Shown: positions 54,440-63,434 of the stretch, in pieces
How the letters are laid out: each line of letters opens with the position of its first letter
Position numbering within the stretch: position 1 is the stretch's first letter
Assembly: GCA_002422685.1 (NCBI GenBank)
Contig: DITC01000042.1
Location: 1,651-65,650, forward strand
Direction: 5' to 3'
Length of the DNA: 64,000 nt
Source: Thauera sp. UBA6194
Lineage (GTDB): Bacteria > Pseudomonadota > Gammaproteobacteria > Burkholderiales > Rhodocyclaceae
Made by a program: the position numbers and the translations under genes
The notes under the pieces: model-generated
Database searches by the model: none
Told to the model about the DNA's origin: nothing
The model's input: the letters and a program-made list of their open reading frames with translations, nothing else

Positions 54440-55176
54440 TCGGTCGTGTGTTCGCGATGTTGGCGACAGTGTGCGCGCTGGTCGCGGTTGGCCCGGCGCT
54501 GGCTGCCGACGTGCCGCCGCCCGCAGGCCGGATCTTCTTCGACGTGCATTACGGCTCGCAGGGTTTCAAGGTCGGGCAGGCCAGCCACACCTGGCGTTTC
54601 GATGGCGCGCGCTACGACCTGAGCCTGACTCTGGAGGCCAAGGGCCTGGCCGGGCTGTTCGGGCTGGAGTACGCGCAGCGTAGCGTGGGCACGCGCGAGG
54701 CCGACGGCCTGCGGCCCGAGCGCTTCAGTGTCGAGCAGCGTGGGCGCAAGCCGGAGAGCGCGCACTTCGACTGGGCGCAGGGGCGGGTGAGCGTGCGTCG
54801 CGCGGGCCAGGAGCGCAAGAGCGGCGAGATCCGTGCCGGCGACCAGGACGTGCTGAGCCTGTGGCATCAGGCGCGCCGGGTGGCGCAGGGCGGCAAGCCG
54901 GTCGAGCTCACCGTGGTCACCAACAAGAGCATCAAGAAAGCGCGCCTCGAGCCGCTCGGCAGCGAGCGCCTGAAGCTCGCGCTGGGCGAGCTCGACACCG
55001 TCCGCCTGCATGCGCGGGCGGACAAGGGCGAGCTCGACATCACCATCTGGCTGTCGCCGCGGCACGGCCTGCTACCGGTCCGCATCCGCATCGAGGACGA
55101 GAAGGGCGGGGTGCTGGATCAGCGCGCGTCGCGCATCGAACTCGGCGCACAGGCGGACGCAAGGAACACGAACTGA
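54436..55176 (+). CDS. DUF3108 domain protein (exported)
   Basis: A 246-residue periplasmic protein with a signal peptide (VFAMLATVCALVAVGPALAA). The mature region is DUF3108, a beta-rich fold: IFFDVHYGSQGFKVGQASHT at the start, and ITIWLSPRHGLLPVRIRIED at the end. The biochemical role is unknown; the fold resembles lipid-binding envelope barrels. It starts at a GTG in a GTGA overlap with purN, a coupling seen in many betaproteobacteria. Confidence 0.88.
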   Translation: MIGRVFAMLATVCALVAVGPALAADVPPPAGRIFFDVHYGSQGFKVGQASHTWRFDGARYDLSLTLEAKGLAGLFGLEYAQRSVGTREADGLRPERFSVEQRGRKPESAHFDWAQGRVSVRRAGQERKSGEIRAGDQDVLSLWHQARRVAQGGKPVELTVVTNKSIKKARLEPLGSERLKLALGELDTVRLHARADKGELDITIWLSPRHGLLPVRIRIEDEKGGVLDQRASRIELGAQADARNTN

Positions 55177-55177
55177 C

Positions 55178-56542
55178 ATGAGCAAGATGAACGCAACGAA
55201 GAGTACGAACAAGCCGGCAAGGCCGGCCAGAAGCGGCCGGGCCGCCCCGGCCGGCAAGCCCGCCGCAGTCGCCGAAGGCGCGGTGTCGCGCCCGCTTTTC
55301 ATCCAGGCTGCGCAGGCCCTGGGGGCGGTGCTGAGCTTCGAATATCCCGCCGACGCGGTGTTGTCGCGCCATTTCCGCGACAACCGTGAGCTCGGCCACC
55401 GCGACCGCGGCTTCATCGCCGAGGCGGTGTATGGCGTGCTGCGCCGCCTGCGCTGGCTGCGCCGGCTCGCCGGAGACGAGGCCACGCCGCGCATGCTGCT
55501 GCTGACGTGGTTCGCGCGCGGCGAGGGCTGGCCGATGCGTAACTTCGAAGGGCTGGTCAGCCCCACCGAGCGCGACTGGGTGGCAGCGGTCAAGGCCGTC
55601 GAGCCCGGCGAGCTGTCGCTGGCCGAGCGCACCGACCTTCCCGACTGGCTGGCCGAGCGTCTGCTCGCGCAGATGGACGAGGCCGGGGTGATCGCGCTCG
55701 CCCATGGCCTGAACCGCCCGGCGCCGCTGGATCTGCGTGTGAATCTGCTCAAGGCCGACCGTGACGCCGTGCTCGCCCGGCTGCAGGAAGAGGGCATCGC
55801 GGCCGAGGCCGGCAAGCTGTCGCCGCAGGCGATCCGGCTCGCCGGCAAGCCAGCGCTGCAGAAGCATCCGCTCTTTCTCGACGGCAGCTTCGAGGTCCAG
55901 GACGAAGGCAGCCAGCTGCTTGGTCTGCTGGTGCAGCCCAGGCGCAGCGAGCTGGTGGTGGACTTCTGCGCCGGCGCCGGCGGCAAGACGCTGCAGCTGG
56001 GCGCGATGATGCGCTCGACCGGGCGCCTGTACGCCTTCGACGTGTCGGAGAAACGCCTGGCCAAGCTCAAGCCGCGCATGGCGCGCGCCGGGCTGTCGAA
56101 CGTGCATCCGGTGCTGATCGCACATGAGGCCGACGCCAAGGTGAAGCGCCTGGCCGGCAAGGCCGACCGCGTGCTCGTCGATGCGCCGTGCACCGGCCTG
56201 GGCACGCTGCGCCGCAACCCCGACCTCAAGTGGCGCCAGTCGCCGGCCGCGGTCGAGGAGATGGTCGCCAAGCAGGGCGCGATCCTGGCTGCGGCGGCGC
56301 GACTGGTGCGTCCGGGCGGCCGCCTGGTCTATGCGACCTGCAGCCTGCTGGCGCAAGAGAACGACGCCATCGTCGATGCTTTCCTGGTGGCGCATCCCGA
56401 GTTCCAGGCGGTGTCGGCGCAGGAGGTGCTGGCGCGTCAGGGTGTGGAGCTCGAGACCGGCGAGCGCCTGCGCCTGCTGCCGCATGTGCACGACACGGAC
56501 GGTTTCTTCGCCGCGGTGCTGGAGCGCAGGGCGGGTGCCTGA
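55178..56542 (+). CDS. RsmB/NOP-family rRNA cytosine-5 methyltransferase
   Basis: A 454-residue SAM-dependent RNA methylase. A basic disordered N-terminus and an RsmB-like helical region (RHFRDNRELGHRDRGFIAEA) precede the methylase. Motif I VDFCAGAGGKTLQ is at 261-273, catalytic Cys388 in YATCSLL and the release Cys338 in LVDAPCTGLGTLRRNPDLKW. It belongs to the RsmB/NOP group but is not clearly RsmB itself, because the NusB-like domain is not complete, so the target cytosine is uncertain. It follows the DUF3108 gene by one base. Confidence 0.92.
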   Translation: MSKMNATKSTNKPARPARSGRAAPAGKPAAVAEGAVSRPLFIQAAQALGAVLSFEYPADAVLSRHFRDNRELGHRDRGFIAEAVYGVLRRLRWLRRLAGDEATPRMLLLTWFARGEGWPMRNFEGLVSPTERDWVAAVKAVEPGELSLAERTDLPDWLAERLLAQMDEAGVIALAHGLNRPAPLDLRVNLLKADRDAVLARLQEEGIAAEAGKLSPQAIRLAGKPALQKHPLFLDGSFEVQDEGSQLLGLLVQPRRSELVVDFCAGAGGKTLQLGAMMRSTGRLYAFDVSEKRLAKLKPRMARAGLSNVHPVLIAHEADAKVKRLAGKADRVLVDAPCTGLGTLRRNPDLKWRQSPAAVEEMVAKQGAILAAAARLVRPGGRLVYATCSLLAQENDAIVDAFLVAHPEFQAVSAQEVLARQGVELETGERLRLLPHVHDTDGFFAAVLERRAGA

Positions 56543-57134
56543 GCGCAGGGTGGCCGGGCGGCGCGTGCTGGCCCTGGTCGCGCTGATGCTCGCGGCTGGC
56601 GTGGCGCTGCCGGTGCAGGCCAGCCAGCGTTTCGCGGCGCGCGGCGAGATCGAGCTCGCGTTTTCGCCGCGCGACGATGCCGAGAAGGTGCTGATCGAGC
56701 TGATTCGCGGCGCGCGCAGGAGCCTGGAGGTGCATGCCTACGTCTTCACCAGCCGCAACATCGCCGACGCGATGGTGGCGGCGCATCGACGTGGGGTGAA
56801 GGTGGCGGTGCTGGCCGATGCGCAGATGAACCGGCGCGCGAAGCCCGGCGCCAAGGGCGACGCCGTCGGCCGGCTGCTCGCCGCCGGCGTGCCTGTGGCC
56901 TTCGAGACCGCGTACAACGCAGCGCACAACAAGGTGTTGATCGTGGATGCGGACGGACCGGGGTGTGCGGTGCTGACCGGCTCGTACAACTTCACCTGGT
57001 CGGCACGCAATCGCAACGCCGAGAACATCCTCATCGTGCGCGGTCAGTGCGAGCTTGCGCGCGCCTACCGCGACAACTGGCGCTGGCACCGCAAGGCCGC
57101 GACCGTGGTGACCGCGCTGCCGTGGAAGCCTTGA
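56535..57134 (+). CDS. Exported phospholipase D-like nuclease (single HKD)
   Basis: A protein of about 199 residues with a signal peptide (LALVALMLAAGVALPVQA). It belongs to the Nuc/PLD group with one HKD motif, HNKVLIVDADGPG...TGSYNFTWSA, so the active site forms in a dimer. EVHAYVFTSRNIADAMVAAH precedes it. Such enzymes are periplasmic or secreted DNases/RNases that use an enzyme-bound phosphohistidine. GTG 56535 is taken as start and overlaps the preceding gene by eight bases; GTG 56550 is an alternative. A nutritional or clearance role is likely but unproven. Confidence 0.88.
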   Translation: MPERRVAGRRVLALVALMLAAGVALPVQASQRFAARGEIELAFSPRDDAEKVLIELIRGARRSLEVHAYVFTSRNIADAMVAAHRRGVKVAVLADAQMNRRAKPGAKGDAVGRLLAAGVPVAFETAYNAAHNKVLIVDADGPGCAVLTGSYNFTWSARNRNAENILIVRGQCELARAYRDNWRWHRKAATVVTALPWKP

Positions 57135-57256
57135 GCGCCGACAACCATGCCGCCTGCGCCCGGTGCGAGTTCCTGCGTCCGGTCCCGAGTCAGTTCTTCC
57201 GCCTCTGGCCTTCGTCGCCCACCGCCATGACGCGATGAGGTGCTCGGCGCGTGCCC

Positions 57257-58147
57257 TCACGCCGCCAGATAGCGTGCAAACAGCGTGGCCATGGGTTTCG
57301 CCGCGCTGGACAGCGGCACGCCGCGCAGGCGCAGGAGCCCGAACTTCATCGGCGGCGGCAGCGGCGCCACCTTGAAGCAGCGAATGCCATGGCCCACCAG
57401 CCTGTCCTCGAACAGGCGGGAAGGGCCGATGCCGATGCAGTCGGTGCGCTGCATCAGTTCCAGCATCAGCATGGTCGATGCGCAACGGATCATGTGCTTC
57501 GGGGGCGGCAGCCCCTGCTCGCCCAGCCAGGTGAGCAGGTTGCGTCCCAGGCTGCCCGGGCTCAGGTTCATGACCCATTTCGCGTCCTTCAGCTCGGCCC
57601 AACTCGTCGCGCCCGCGAGCGGGTGTCCTGCGCGCGCGGCAAGCACGGCGTCGGCGGGCCCGAGCGGCTCGAACACGATCTCGTAGGGCAGGTCGGCCGC
57701 ATCGGCCACGGCGATCGCGAAGTCCAGCCGGCCCTCGATGAGATCGGGCAGCACCTGGGTGAGCAGGCCTTCGGTCAGGTGAACCTCGGTGTCGGGCTGC
57801 TGTTGTTCGTACTCGCGCAGCACGCGTGGCAGCACCAGCGCGCCCGCCATGGGCGTGACCGCGATCACCACGCGTGCGCCCGGACCACCATGCAGCAGCC
57901 GGACCTCGGCCAGCGCCTTGTCGAGGATGGACAGGGCCAGCCGGGCGCGGGCGAGCAGGACCCGTCCGGCCTCGGTGAATTCGATGCCCTTGTAGCTGCG
58001 GGTGAGCGGTTCGGCGCCGACGTCCTGCTCCAGCTCGCGCAAGGCCTTAGTCAGGGCGCTCTGGCTCAGGTTCATGGCGCGCGCGGCGGCGCGAATGGAG
58101 CTGCATTCCGCGACCTGCACCAGCGCTCTGAGTTGATGGTCTTTCAT
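57257..58147 (-). CDS. LysR-family transcriptional regulator
   Basis: A 296-residue LysR regulator: the N-terminal winged helix reads LRALVQVAECSSIRAAARAM and LSQSALTKALRELEQDVGAE, and the C-terminal half is the periplasmic-binding-protein-like effector domain. It is divergent from the MFS gene that leads to the M20 hydrolase, so it is likely to control that cluster, probably in response to the transported substrate. Effector identity is unknown. The 223 bases in between hold the promoters. Confidence 0.94.
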   Translation of the reverse strand: MKDHQLRALVQVAECSSIRAAARAMNLSQSALTKALRELEQDVGAEPLTRSYKGIEFTEAGRVLLARARLALSILDKALAEVRLLHGGPGARVVIAVTPMAGALVLPRVLREYEQQQPDTEVHLTEGLLTQVLPDLIEGRLDFAIAVADAADLPYEIVFEPLGPADAVLAARAGHPLAGATSWAELKDAKWVMNLSPGSLGRNLLTWLGEQGLPPPKHMIRCASTMLMLELMQRTDCIGIGPSRLFEDRLVGHGIRCFKVAPLPPPMKFGLLRLRGVPLSSAAKPMATLFARYLAA

Positions 58148-58370
58148 GGGGTCCGCCCGGTGTTCGCCTGTAGTTGTCGCTCGTGCAAGGTATCGCCTTC
58201 ACGTGGCGGGTTCAACTGTCTCCATAAGCCGGAATGGCTGCTTTGATAAGCGATTCGAGGTGATTCCAGTTGGTGGTCACCGCGGACAACGGAATGCCTT
58301 ATGTTTTGTAGGGGAATCCTTAGGATGGCGGTGCAGAAATCGTTCACCCCGCTTCCTTTAGGAGATCACC

Positions 58371-59843
58371 ATGACAGCCGTTGCGGGTACCCCCACCACG
58401 CCCTACCAGGGCAATGACAAGCTTCTCTACGGCATCATCCTGGGCGTCATCACGTTCTGGCTCTTTGCGCAGACGACCCTGAACATCGCGCCCGCCATGC
58501 AGAAGGACCTCGGTCTGGATGCGAGCATGATGAACATCGCCGTGGCGATCACGGCGCTGTTCTCGGGCATCTTCATCGTCGTCATCGGCGGCCTCGCCGA
58601 CCGCGTCGGCCGCGTCAAGACCGTCCAGATCGGCTTTTATCTCAGCATCGTCGGCTCGCTGCTGATCGCGCTGGCCCCCACCGGCAGCATGGCGACGGCC
58701 TTCCTGCTCGTCGGGCGTGCGCTGCAGGGCGTGTCGGCTGCGTGCATCATGCCCGCCAGCCTCGCGCTGGTGAAGACCTACTGGGACGGTCCGGCGCGCC
58801 AGCGTGCGGTGAGCCTGTGGTCGATCGGTTCCTGGGGTGGTTCGGGCGTGTGCTCGCTGTTCGGCGGCCTGGTGGCCGACAACATCGGCTGGCGCTACAT
58901 CTTCTTCGCCTCGATCGTGGTCGCCATCATCGGCCTGCTGATGATCAAGGGCACGCCGGAAAGCAAGGCGGAGACCAAGGGCGCGTACAAGTTCGACCTC
59001 GCCGGCGTGCTGACCTTCATGATCACCATGGTCGCGCTGCAGATCGTCGTCACCCAGGGCAACAAGATGGGCTGGACCAGCCCGCTGATCCTGAGCCTGA
59101 TCGCGGTGGTGATCGTCTTCGGGTCGCTCTTCTTCCGCATCGAGAACAGCTCGGGCCAGCCCTTCGTCGATTTCAAGCTGTTCCGCAATCCGACCTACAC
59201 CGGCGCGACGATCTCGAACTTCCTGCTCAACGGCGTCGCCGGCACCCTGCTGGTCTCGCTGCAACTGGTGCAGTTCGGCGGCAACCTGACTGCCCAGCAG
59301 GCGGGCACGCTGACCCTGGGCTATGCGGTGGCGATCATCGCCTTCATCCGCGTCGGCGAGAAACTGCTGCAACGCTTCGGTGCGCGCAAGCCGATGATCT
59401 GGGGCTGTCTGATCACCGGTCTGGCCATCGTGCTGCTGTCGCCGGCCAACCTGCTGCTGGCCGACTACAAGATCCTCGCCATGATCGGCTACACCCTGTT
59501 CGGTGTCGGCCTCGCCTTCTACGCCACGCCCTCGACCGACGCAGCGCTCTCCAGCCTGCCGGCCGCTCAGGCGGGTTCCGGAGCGGGCATCTACAAGATG
59601 GCCTCCTCGCTCGGCGCTGCCTTCGGCGTAGCCATCTCGGCGGCGATCTTCACCGCGCTCAGCGCCAACCCCGAGAGCGTCTCCTGGCTGGCCGGCGTGA
59701 TCACCTTCGTCGGTCGTCAGGACAACCTGGCGGTGCGTGAGGCCGCGATCATCGCCCTGATGTTCAACGTCTTCATGGTGGCGGTGGCGATCATGTCGAT
59801 CATGCTCACCGTCCCCAAGGTGGCGGCGAAGAAAGCCCAGTAA
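58371..59843 (+). CDS. MFS transporter, DHA2-like 14-helix type
   Basis: A 490-residue permease with about 14 helices. Loop 2-3 carries the MFS signature GGLADRVGRVKTVQIGF, and helix five holds the drug-proton antiporter motif C-like GSWGGSGVCSLFGGLVADNI. CTTCCTTTAGGAGATCACC before the ATG is a strong ribosome site. It is linked by position to an M20 hydrolase 147 bases downstream and to a divergent LysR gene, so it may import an N-acyl amino acid or related conjugate. Antiport of a drug is the alternative. Confidence 0.9.
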   Translation: MTAVAGTPTTPYQGNDKLLYGIILGVITFWLFAQTTLNIAPAMQKDLGLDASMMNIAVAITALFSGIFIVVIGGLADRVGRVKTVQIGFYLSIVGSLLIALAPTGSMATAFLLVGRALQGVSAACIMPASLALVKTYWDGPARQRAVSLWSIGSWGGSGVCSLFGGLVADNIGWRYIFFASIVVAIIGLLMIKGTPESKAETKGAYKFDLAGVLTFMITMVALQIVVTQGNKMGWTSPLILSLIAVVIVFGSLFFRIENSSGQPFVDFKLFRNPTYTGATISNFLLNGVAGTLLVSLQLVQFGGNLTAQQAGTLTLGYAVAIIAFIRVGEKLLQRFGARKPMIWGCLITGLAIVLLSPANLLLADYKILAMIGYTLFGVGLAFYATPSTDAALSSLPAAQAGSGAGIYKMASSLGAAFGVAISAAIFTALSANPESVSWLAGVITFVGRQDNLAVREAAIIALMFNVFMVAVAIMSIMLTVPKVAAKKAQ

Positions 59844-59990
59844 GAAACGGGCATCCATCGCAGCAGATTCATCCTGCGCCCGCCGCGAGCGCGCAGGCGC
59901 CGAACCGAGATCCAGCACCGGGGCCGAGCGTGCCCTGAGCGCAGCGCCCCGGGGGCCTCGACGATCGCTTTCAGATATCAAGGAGTCATC

Positions 59991-61148
59991 ATGGACACGC
60001 TTATCAATGCCCTGTCGGCCGACCACGAAGAGATGAAGGCCTGGCGGCATCACCTGCACCGCCACCCCGAGCTGGCCTTCGACGAACACGGCACCGCGCG
60101 CTACATCGCCGAGCTGCTGCGCGGCTGGGGCTACGAGGTCACCGAGGGCATCGGCAAGACGGGTGTAGTTGCCCGCATGCGGTGCGGCGAGGGCGAGAAG
60201 TCGATCGGCCTGCGCGCCGACACCGACGCGCTGGCGGTGCAGGAGATGGTCGACAGCGATCACAAGAGCACCGTCGAAGGCAAGTCGCACACCTGCGGCC
60301 ACGACGGTCACAGCGCGATGCTGCTCGGTGCGGCGCAATACCTGGCGCGCACGCGGGCCTTCAAGGGCACGGTCAACCTGATCTTCCAGCCGGCCGAAGA
60401 GATCATGGGCGGCGCGGTGGCGATGATCGAGGATGGCCTCTTCGAGCGCTTCCCGATGGACGCGGTGTTCGGCATGCACAACATGCCCGGGCTCGAGCGC
60501 GGCAAGCTGTATTTCACCCCCGGCCCGATCATGGCTGCGGTGGACAACTGGGAGATCGTGCTCACCGGCAAGGGCAGCCATGGCTCGATGCCCGAGAAGA
60601 GCATCGACCCCGTGGTGGCGGGTGCGTCGCTGGTGATGGCGCTGCAGACCATCGTGTCGCGCAACGTCGGCGCCAAGGATTCCGCGGTGGTGTCGGTCGG
60701 CGCCTTCCTGGCCGGCGATGCCGGCAACGTGATCCCGCAGACCGCGACCTTGCGCCTGAGCATTCGCAGCAGCGCACCGGCGACGCGCAAGCTGGTGCTG
60801 GAGAAGGTGAAGGCGATCACCGCGGCGCAGGCGCTGTCCTTCGGTGTGAGCTACGAGATTCGCGAGGGGGCGCCGGGGGCGGTGCTGGTCAATGACCCCG
60901 AGCAGACCCTCGAGTGTGCGGAGGTCGCGCGCGCCCTGCTCGGCGAGGATCAGGTGGTGATGCCCGGCCCCACCTTCATGGGCAGCGAGGACTTCGCCTA
61001 CTACGCGCAACAGAAGCCGGGCACGTATTGCTTCATCGGCAACGGCGATACGCCGATGGTGCATCACCCGATGTACGACTTCGACGACCGCAACCTGCCC
61101 ATCGGGGCGGCCTGGTGGGTTGCGGTCGCCGAGCACTTCCTCAAGTAA
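59991..61148 (+). CDS. M20-family metal-dependent amidohydrolase (hippurate hydrolase-like)
   Basis: A 385-residue co-catalytic di-metal hydrolase that removes an acyl group from an N-acyl amino acid. WRHHLHRHPELAFDEHGTAR opens it; the metal ligands lie in SHTCGHDGHSAMLLG and FQPAEEIMGGAVAMIE. HNMPGLERGKLYF and GSHGSMPEKSIDPVVAGASL lead into the dimerisation domain. It resembles HipO/aminoacylase proteins more than DapE or ArgE. The substrate is not known, but the neighbouring MFS and LysR genes suggest a dedicated uptake-and-cleavage unit. AAGGAG precedes ATG 59991. Confidence 0.92.
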   Translation: MDTLINALSADHEEMKAWRHHLHRHPELAFDEHGTARYIAELLRGWGYEVTEGIGKTGVVARMRCGEGEKSIGLRADTDALAVQEMVDSDHKSTVEGKSHTCGHDGHSAMLLGAAQYLARTRAFKGTVNLIFQPAEEIMGGAVAMIEDGLFERFPMDAVFGMHNMPGLERGKLYFTPGPIMAAVDNWEIVLTGKGSHGSMPEKSIDPVVAGASLVMALQTIVSRNVGAKDSAVVSVGAFLAGDAGNVIPQTATLRLSIRSSAPATRKLVLEKVKAITAAQALSFGVSYEIREGAPGAVLVNDPEQTLECAEVARALLGEDQVVMPGPTFMGSEDFAYYAQQKPGTYCFIGNGDTPMVHHPMYDFDDRNLPIGAAWWVAVAEHFLK

Positions 61149-61165
61149 GTCCTGTATAAGGACGG

Positions 61166-61201
61166 GCGGCACGCTTCGCGGCGCGAAGCGTGCCGCTTTT
61201 T
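61166..61201 (+). terminator. Rho-independent terminator after the M20 hydrolase gene
   Basis: GCGGCACGCTTCGC (61166-61179) pairs perfectly with GCGAAGCGTGCCGC (61183-61196) around a three-base loop and is followed by five T (61197-61201). It is 17 bases after the hydrolase stop and ends the MFS/M20 transcription unit. Confidence 0.93.
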
Positions 61202-61297
61202 CACGTGTAAGGCGCGTGCGGTGTGCGAGCAGTCGTGCCGTCCGCGCCGTTTCTGCGGCCGCTCCCCGGGCCGCGCTTGTGTTTCGGTGCTGAATCG

Positions 61298-61936
61298 ATG
61301 AAGTTTCAAACCATCCTGTTGGTGATCGAAGTGGGCGGCACGCTCGCGTTCGCCATGTCCGGCCTGCTCGAGGCGATCCGCAAGCGCATGGACATCGTCG
61401 GCGTGTTCTCGATCGCCTTCGTCAGCGCCTTTGGTGGCGGTACCGTGCGCGACGTGCTGCTTGATCGCCAGCCGCTGTTCTGGGTCCAGCACCAGGAGTA
61501 CGTGTGGCTCGTGGTCGCGCTGGCGCTGACCGCGCCGCTGTGGCTGAAGACTTTTCGGCATCGACTGACGGAAAATGCGATGGAGTTCGCCGATGCCTGC
61601 GGGCTGGGGCTGTTCGCCATCTCGGGCGCGTCGATCGCGACCGCGGCCGGGATGCCGCCCTTGGTTGCGGTGCTGATGGGCGTGATTACCGCGGTGTTCG
61701 GCGGGGTGACGCGTGACGTGTTGTGCAACCAGATTCCGAAGGTCTATCACGACCACCGCCCGTACACCCTGTGTGCGGTCGTGGGCTGTGTCGTGTTGCT
61801 GGGAGCGGAGGCGATGGGTCTGTCGACCGAGCTTTCCATGGTGGCCGGAATCTGCACCGCGACGGGTTCGCGGCTGCTGGCGGTGATCTTCGCCTGGAAG
61901 CTGCCCGCGTGGCCGGCTCAGCAACGGGAGGGCTAG
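61298..61936 (+). CDS. TRIC/UPF0126 (YicG) family membrane protein
   Basis: A 212-residue protein with seven predicted helices and two homologous halves, each with a Gly-rich motif: AFGGGTVRDVLLDRQPLFWV in the first and VFGGVTRDVLCNQIPKVYHD in the second. Structures of prokaryotic relatives show trimeric cation channels (TRIC) for potassium. Its transport role in bacteria is not settled. ATG 61298 begins exactly at the first helix; the longer frame from 61223 has no ribosome site. It stands alone between the terminator and the convergent queD gene. Confidence 0.9.
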   Translation: MKFQTILLVIEVGGTLAFAMSGLLEAIRKRMDIVGVFSIAFVSAFGGGTVRDVLLDRQPLFWVQHQEYVWLVVALALTAPLWLKTFRHRLTENAMEFADACGLGLFAISGASIATAAGMPPLVAVLMGVITAVFGGVTRDVLCNQIPKVYHDHRPYTLCAVVGCVVLLGAEAMGLSTELSMVAGICTATGSRLLAVIFAWKLPAWPAQQREG

Positions 61937-62003
61937 GCTTTTTGCCGGGCCGAGCGGGACTGCCCGCGCGGCATCGGTGCCGCCCCGCGCGGGCGGCGTG
62001 CGA

Positions 62004-62447
62004 TCAGCCGCGGTCGGCGTCCGCCCAGCAGTTCGGCGTCTCGTAGAGCCGCACGCGCTCCAGGCGCAGGTCGTTGCCGTAAGTGTCGCGGTAGGCGGTG
62101 TCCAGGATGCGAAAGGCCTCGGCGGCGAGATTCTCGGCGGTAGGGACGACGTCCAGCACCACGGTCTTGTGGCCGGGCATGCTGGCAAGGAAGTCGACCA
62201 CCGCGCTGTCGCCGCGGTAGGCGAGGAAGGCGTGGTCCCAGCGCGCGACGACGCGCTCGTTGGCGATGCGCTTGACGTCGGCGAAATCCATCACCATGCC
62301 GTTGACCGCCGCGCCATCGGCTTTGATGATTGCACCCGAGAGCGTCACCTCCAGCGCGTAGCGGTGGCCGTGAAGATGCCGACACTGGCTGGCATGGTCG
62401 GGAATACGATGTCCTGCGTCGAATTCGAGGCGGCGGGTGATGCGCAT
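62004..62447 (-). CDS. queD: 6-carboxy-tetrahydropterin synthase QueD
   Basis: A 147-residue enzyme of queuosine synthesis that forms 6-carboxytetrahydropterin from dihydroneopterin triphosphate. Zinc ligands are His13 (EFDAGHRIP), His26 and His28 in HLHGHRY, and Cys22 in SQCRHLHGH is the catalytic thiol. YETPNCWADAD supplies the substrate-binding Glu near the C-terminus. QueC and QueE are not adjacent. It is divergent from a radical SAM gene that is too unlike QueE to assign as such. Confidence 0.95.
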   Translation of the reverse strand: MRITRRLEFDAGHRIPDHASQCRHLHGHRYALEVTLSGAIIKADGAAVNGMVMDFADVKRIANERVVARWDHAFLAYRGDSAVVDFLASMPGHKTVVLDVVPTAENLAAEAFRILDTAYRDTYGNDLRLERVRLYETPNCWADADRG

Positions 62448-62533
62448 GGCTGGGGTCTCCGATGGGGCCGCAGATTATAACGCGCCGGGCGCGGGCCCGA
62501 GCCGCGTGGTTTCCGCAAGTATCTGAGCAAACG

Positions 62534-63412
62534 ATGAATTCTCAACACCGCATACCGCCCGGCACACTCGATACGCTCAAGGTGAGCCGCCACGATCGGG
62601 ATCTCGTCGGGCTGACCTACGTCTACCCCGTGCTGTCGCGGCGCGCAGGCGGGGTGTCGATCGGCATCAACCTCAACCCCAACAACGCCTGCAACTGGCA
62701 TTGCGTGTATTGCCAGGTGCCCGACCTGGTGCGCGGCAAGGCGCCCAGGATCGACCTCGCGCTTCTGGAGCATGAGCTGTCCGGCTTTCTGGCCGATCTC
62801 ATCCACGGCGACTGGATGGCGCGCTTCGTGCCGGAGGGCGCGCGCGTGATTCGTGACCTCGCGTTTTCGGGCAACGGTGAACCCACCAGCGCCGAAGCCT
62901 TTGCCGACGCGGTGGCGCTGCTGCTGGGGATTCGCGACGCTTTCGGCCTGGCGGCCGAGTCCGTGCCGGTGCGTCTGATCACGAACGGCAGCCTGATGGC
63001 GCAGGCGCGCGTTCAGGAGGGCGTGCGCAGGCTGGGCGAGGGGGGCGGAGAGGTCTGGTTCAAGGTTGACGCGGGCACGGCTGCGGGCATCGAGCGCATC
63101 AATGGGGTAACGCTCGATCCGGACACGGTGGCGCGCAATCTGGCGCGCTGCGCCGAGCTGTGCCCCACCTGGGTGCAGACGTGCATGTTCAGCTGGGATG
63201 GCGAAGCACCGACCGAGGCCGATATCGACGCGTATCTCGGTGTGCTCGAGCGGGCGGGCATCGAGCGGCTCGCGGGTGTGCTGCTCTACGGCGTGGCGCG
63301 CCCTTCGCGTCAGCCCGAGGCTGCTCGCATCTCGCGCCTGAGCGCGGCGGAACTCGAGTCCATTGCAGCGCGCATACGCCAAAAGGGGCTGACGGTGCGC
63401 GTCAGCCCCTGA
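62534..63412 (+). CDS. Radical SAM protein of unknown specificity
   Basis: A 292-residue radical SAM enzyme. The 4Fe-4S cluster ligands are Cys53, Cys57 and Cys60 in NACNWHCVYCQVPDLVRG. AFSGNGEPTSAEAFADAV is the Gly-Glu SAM-binding segment, and VPVRLITNGSL follows as strand four. It lacks an obvious extra SPASM cluster, although Cys residues occur near 212 and 216. Relatives are annotated simply as radical SAM protein, and I assign no reaction. It is divergent from queD, with 86 bases between starts, and may or may not serve queuosine synthesis. Confidence 0.88.
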   Translation: MNSQHRIPPGTLDTLKVSRHDRDLVGLTYVYPVLSRRAGGVSIGINLNPNNACNWHCVYCQVPDLVRGKAPRIDLALLEHELSGFLADLIHGDWMARFVPEGARVIRDLAFSGNGEPTSAEAFADAVALLLGIRDAFGLAAESVPVRLITNGSLMAQARVQEGVRRLGEGGGEVWFKVDAGTAAGIERINGVTLDPDTVARNLARCAELCPTWVQTCMFSWDGEAPTEADIDAYLGVLERAGIERLAGVLLYGVARPSRQPEAARISRLSAAELESIAARIRQKGLTVRVSP

Positions 63413-63434
63413 TCCGATCCAGCGCGAGGGGTGC

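Noticed and set aside
58344..61172. A minus-strand frame of about 940 codons opposite the MFS and M20 genes
   Set aside because: Its composition is that of an antisense shadow, it crosses a real terminator, and both plus-strand genes are well supported.
62448..62533. A preQ1 riboswitch before queD, or assigning the radical SAM gene as queE
   Set aside because: No preQ1 aptamer pattern was found, and the radical SAM protein is longer than QueE and lacks its arrangement.
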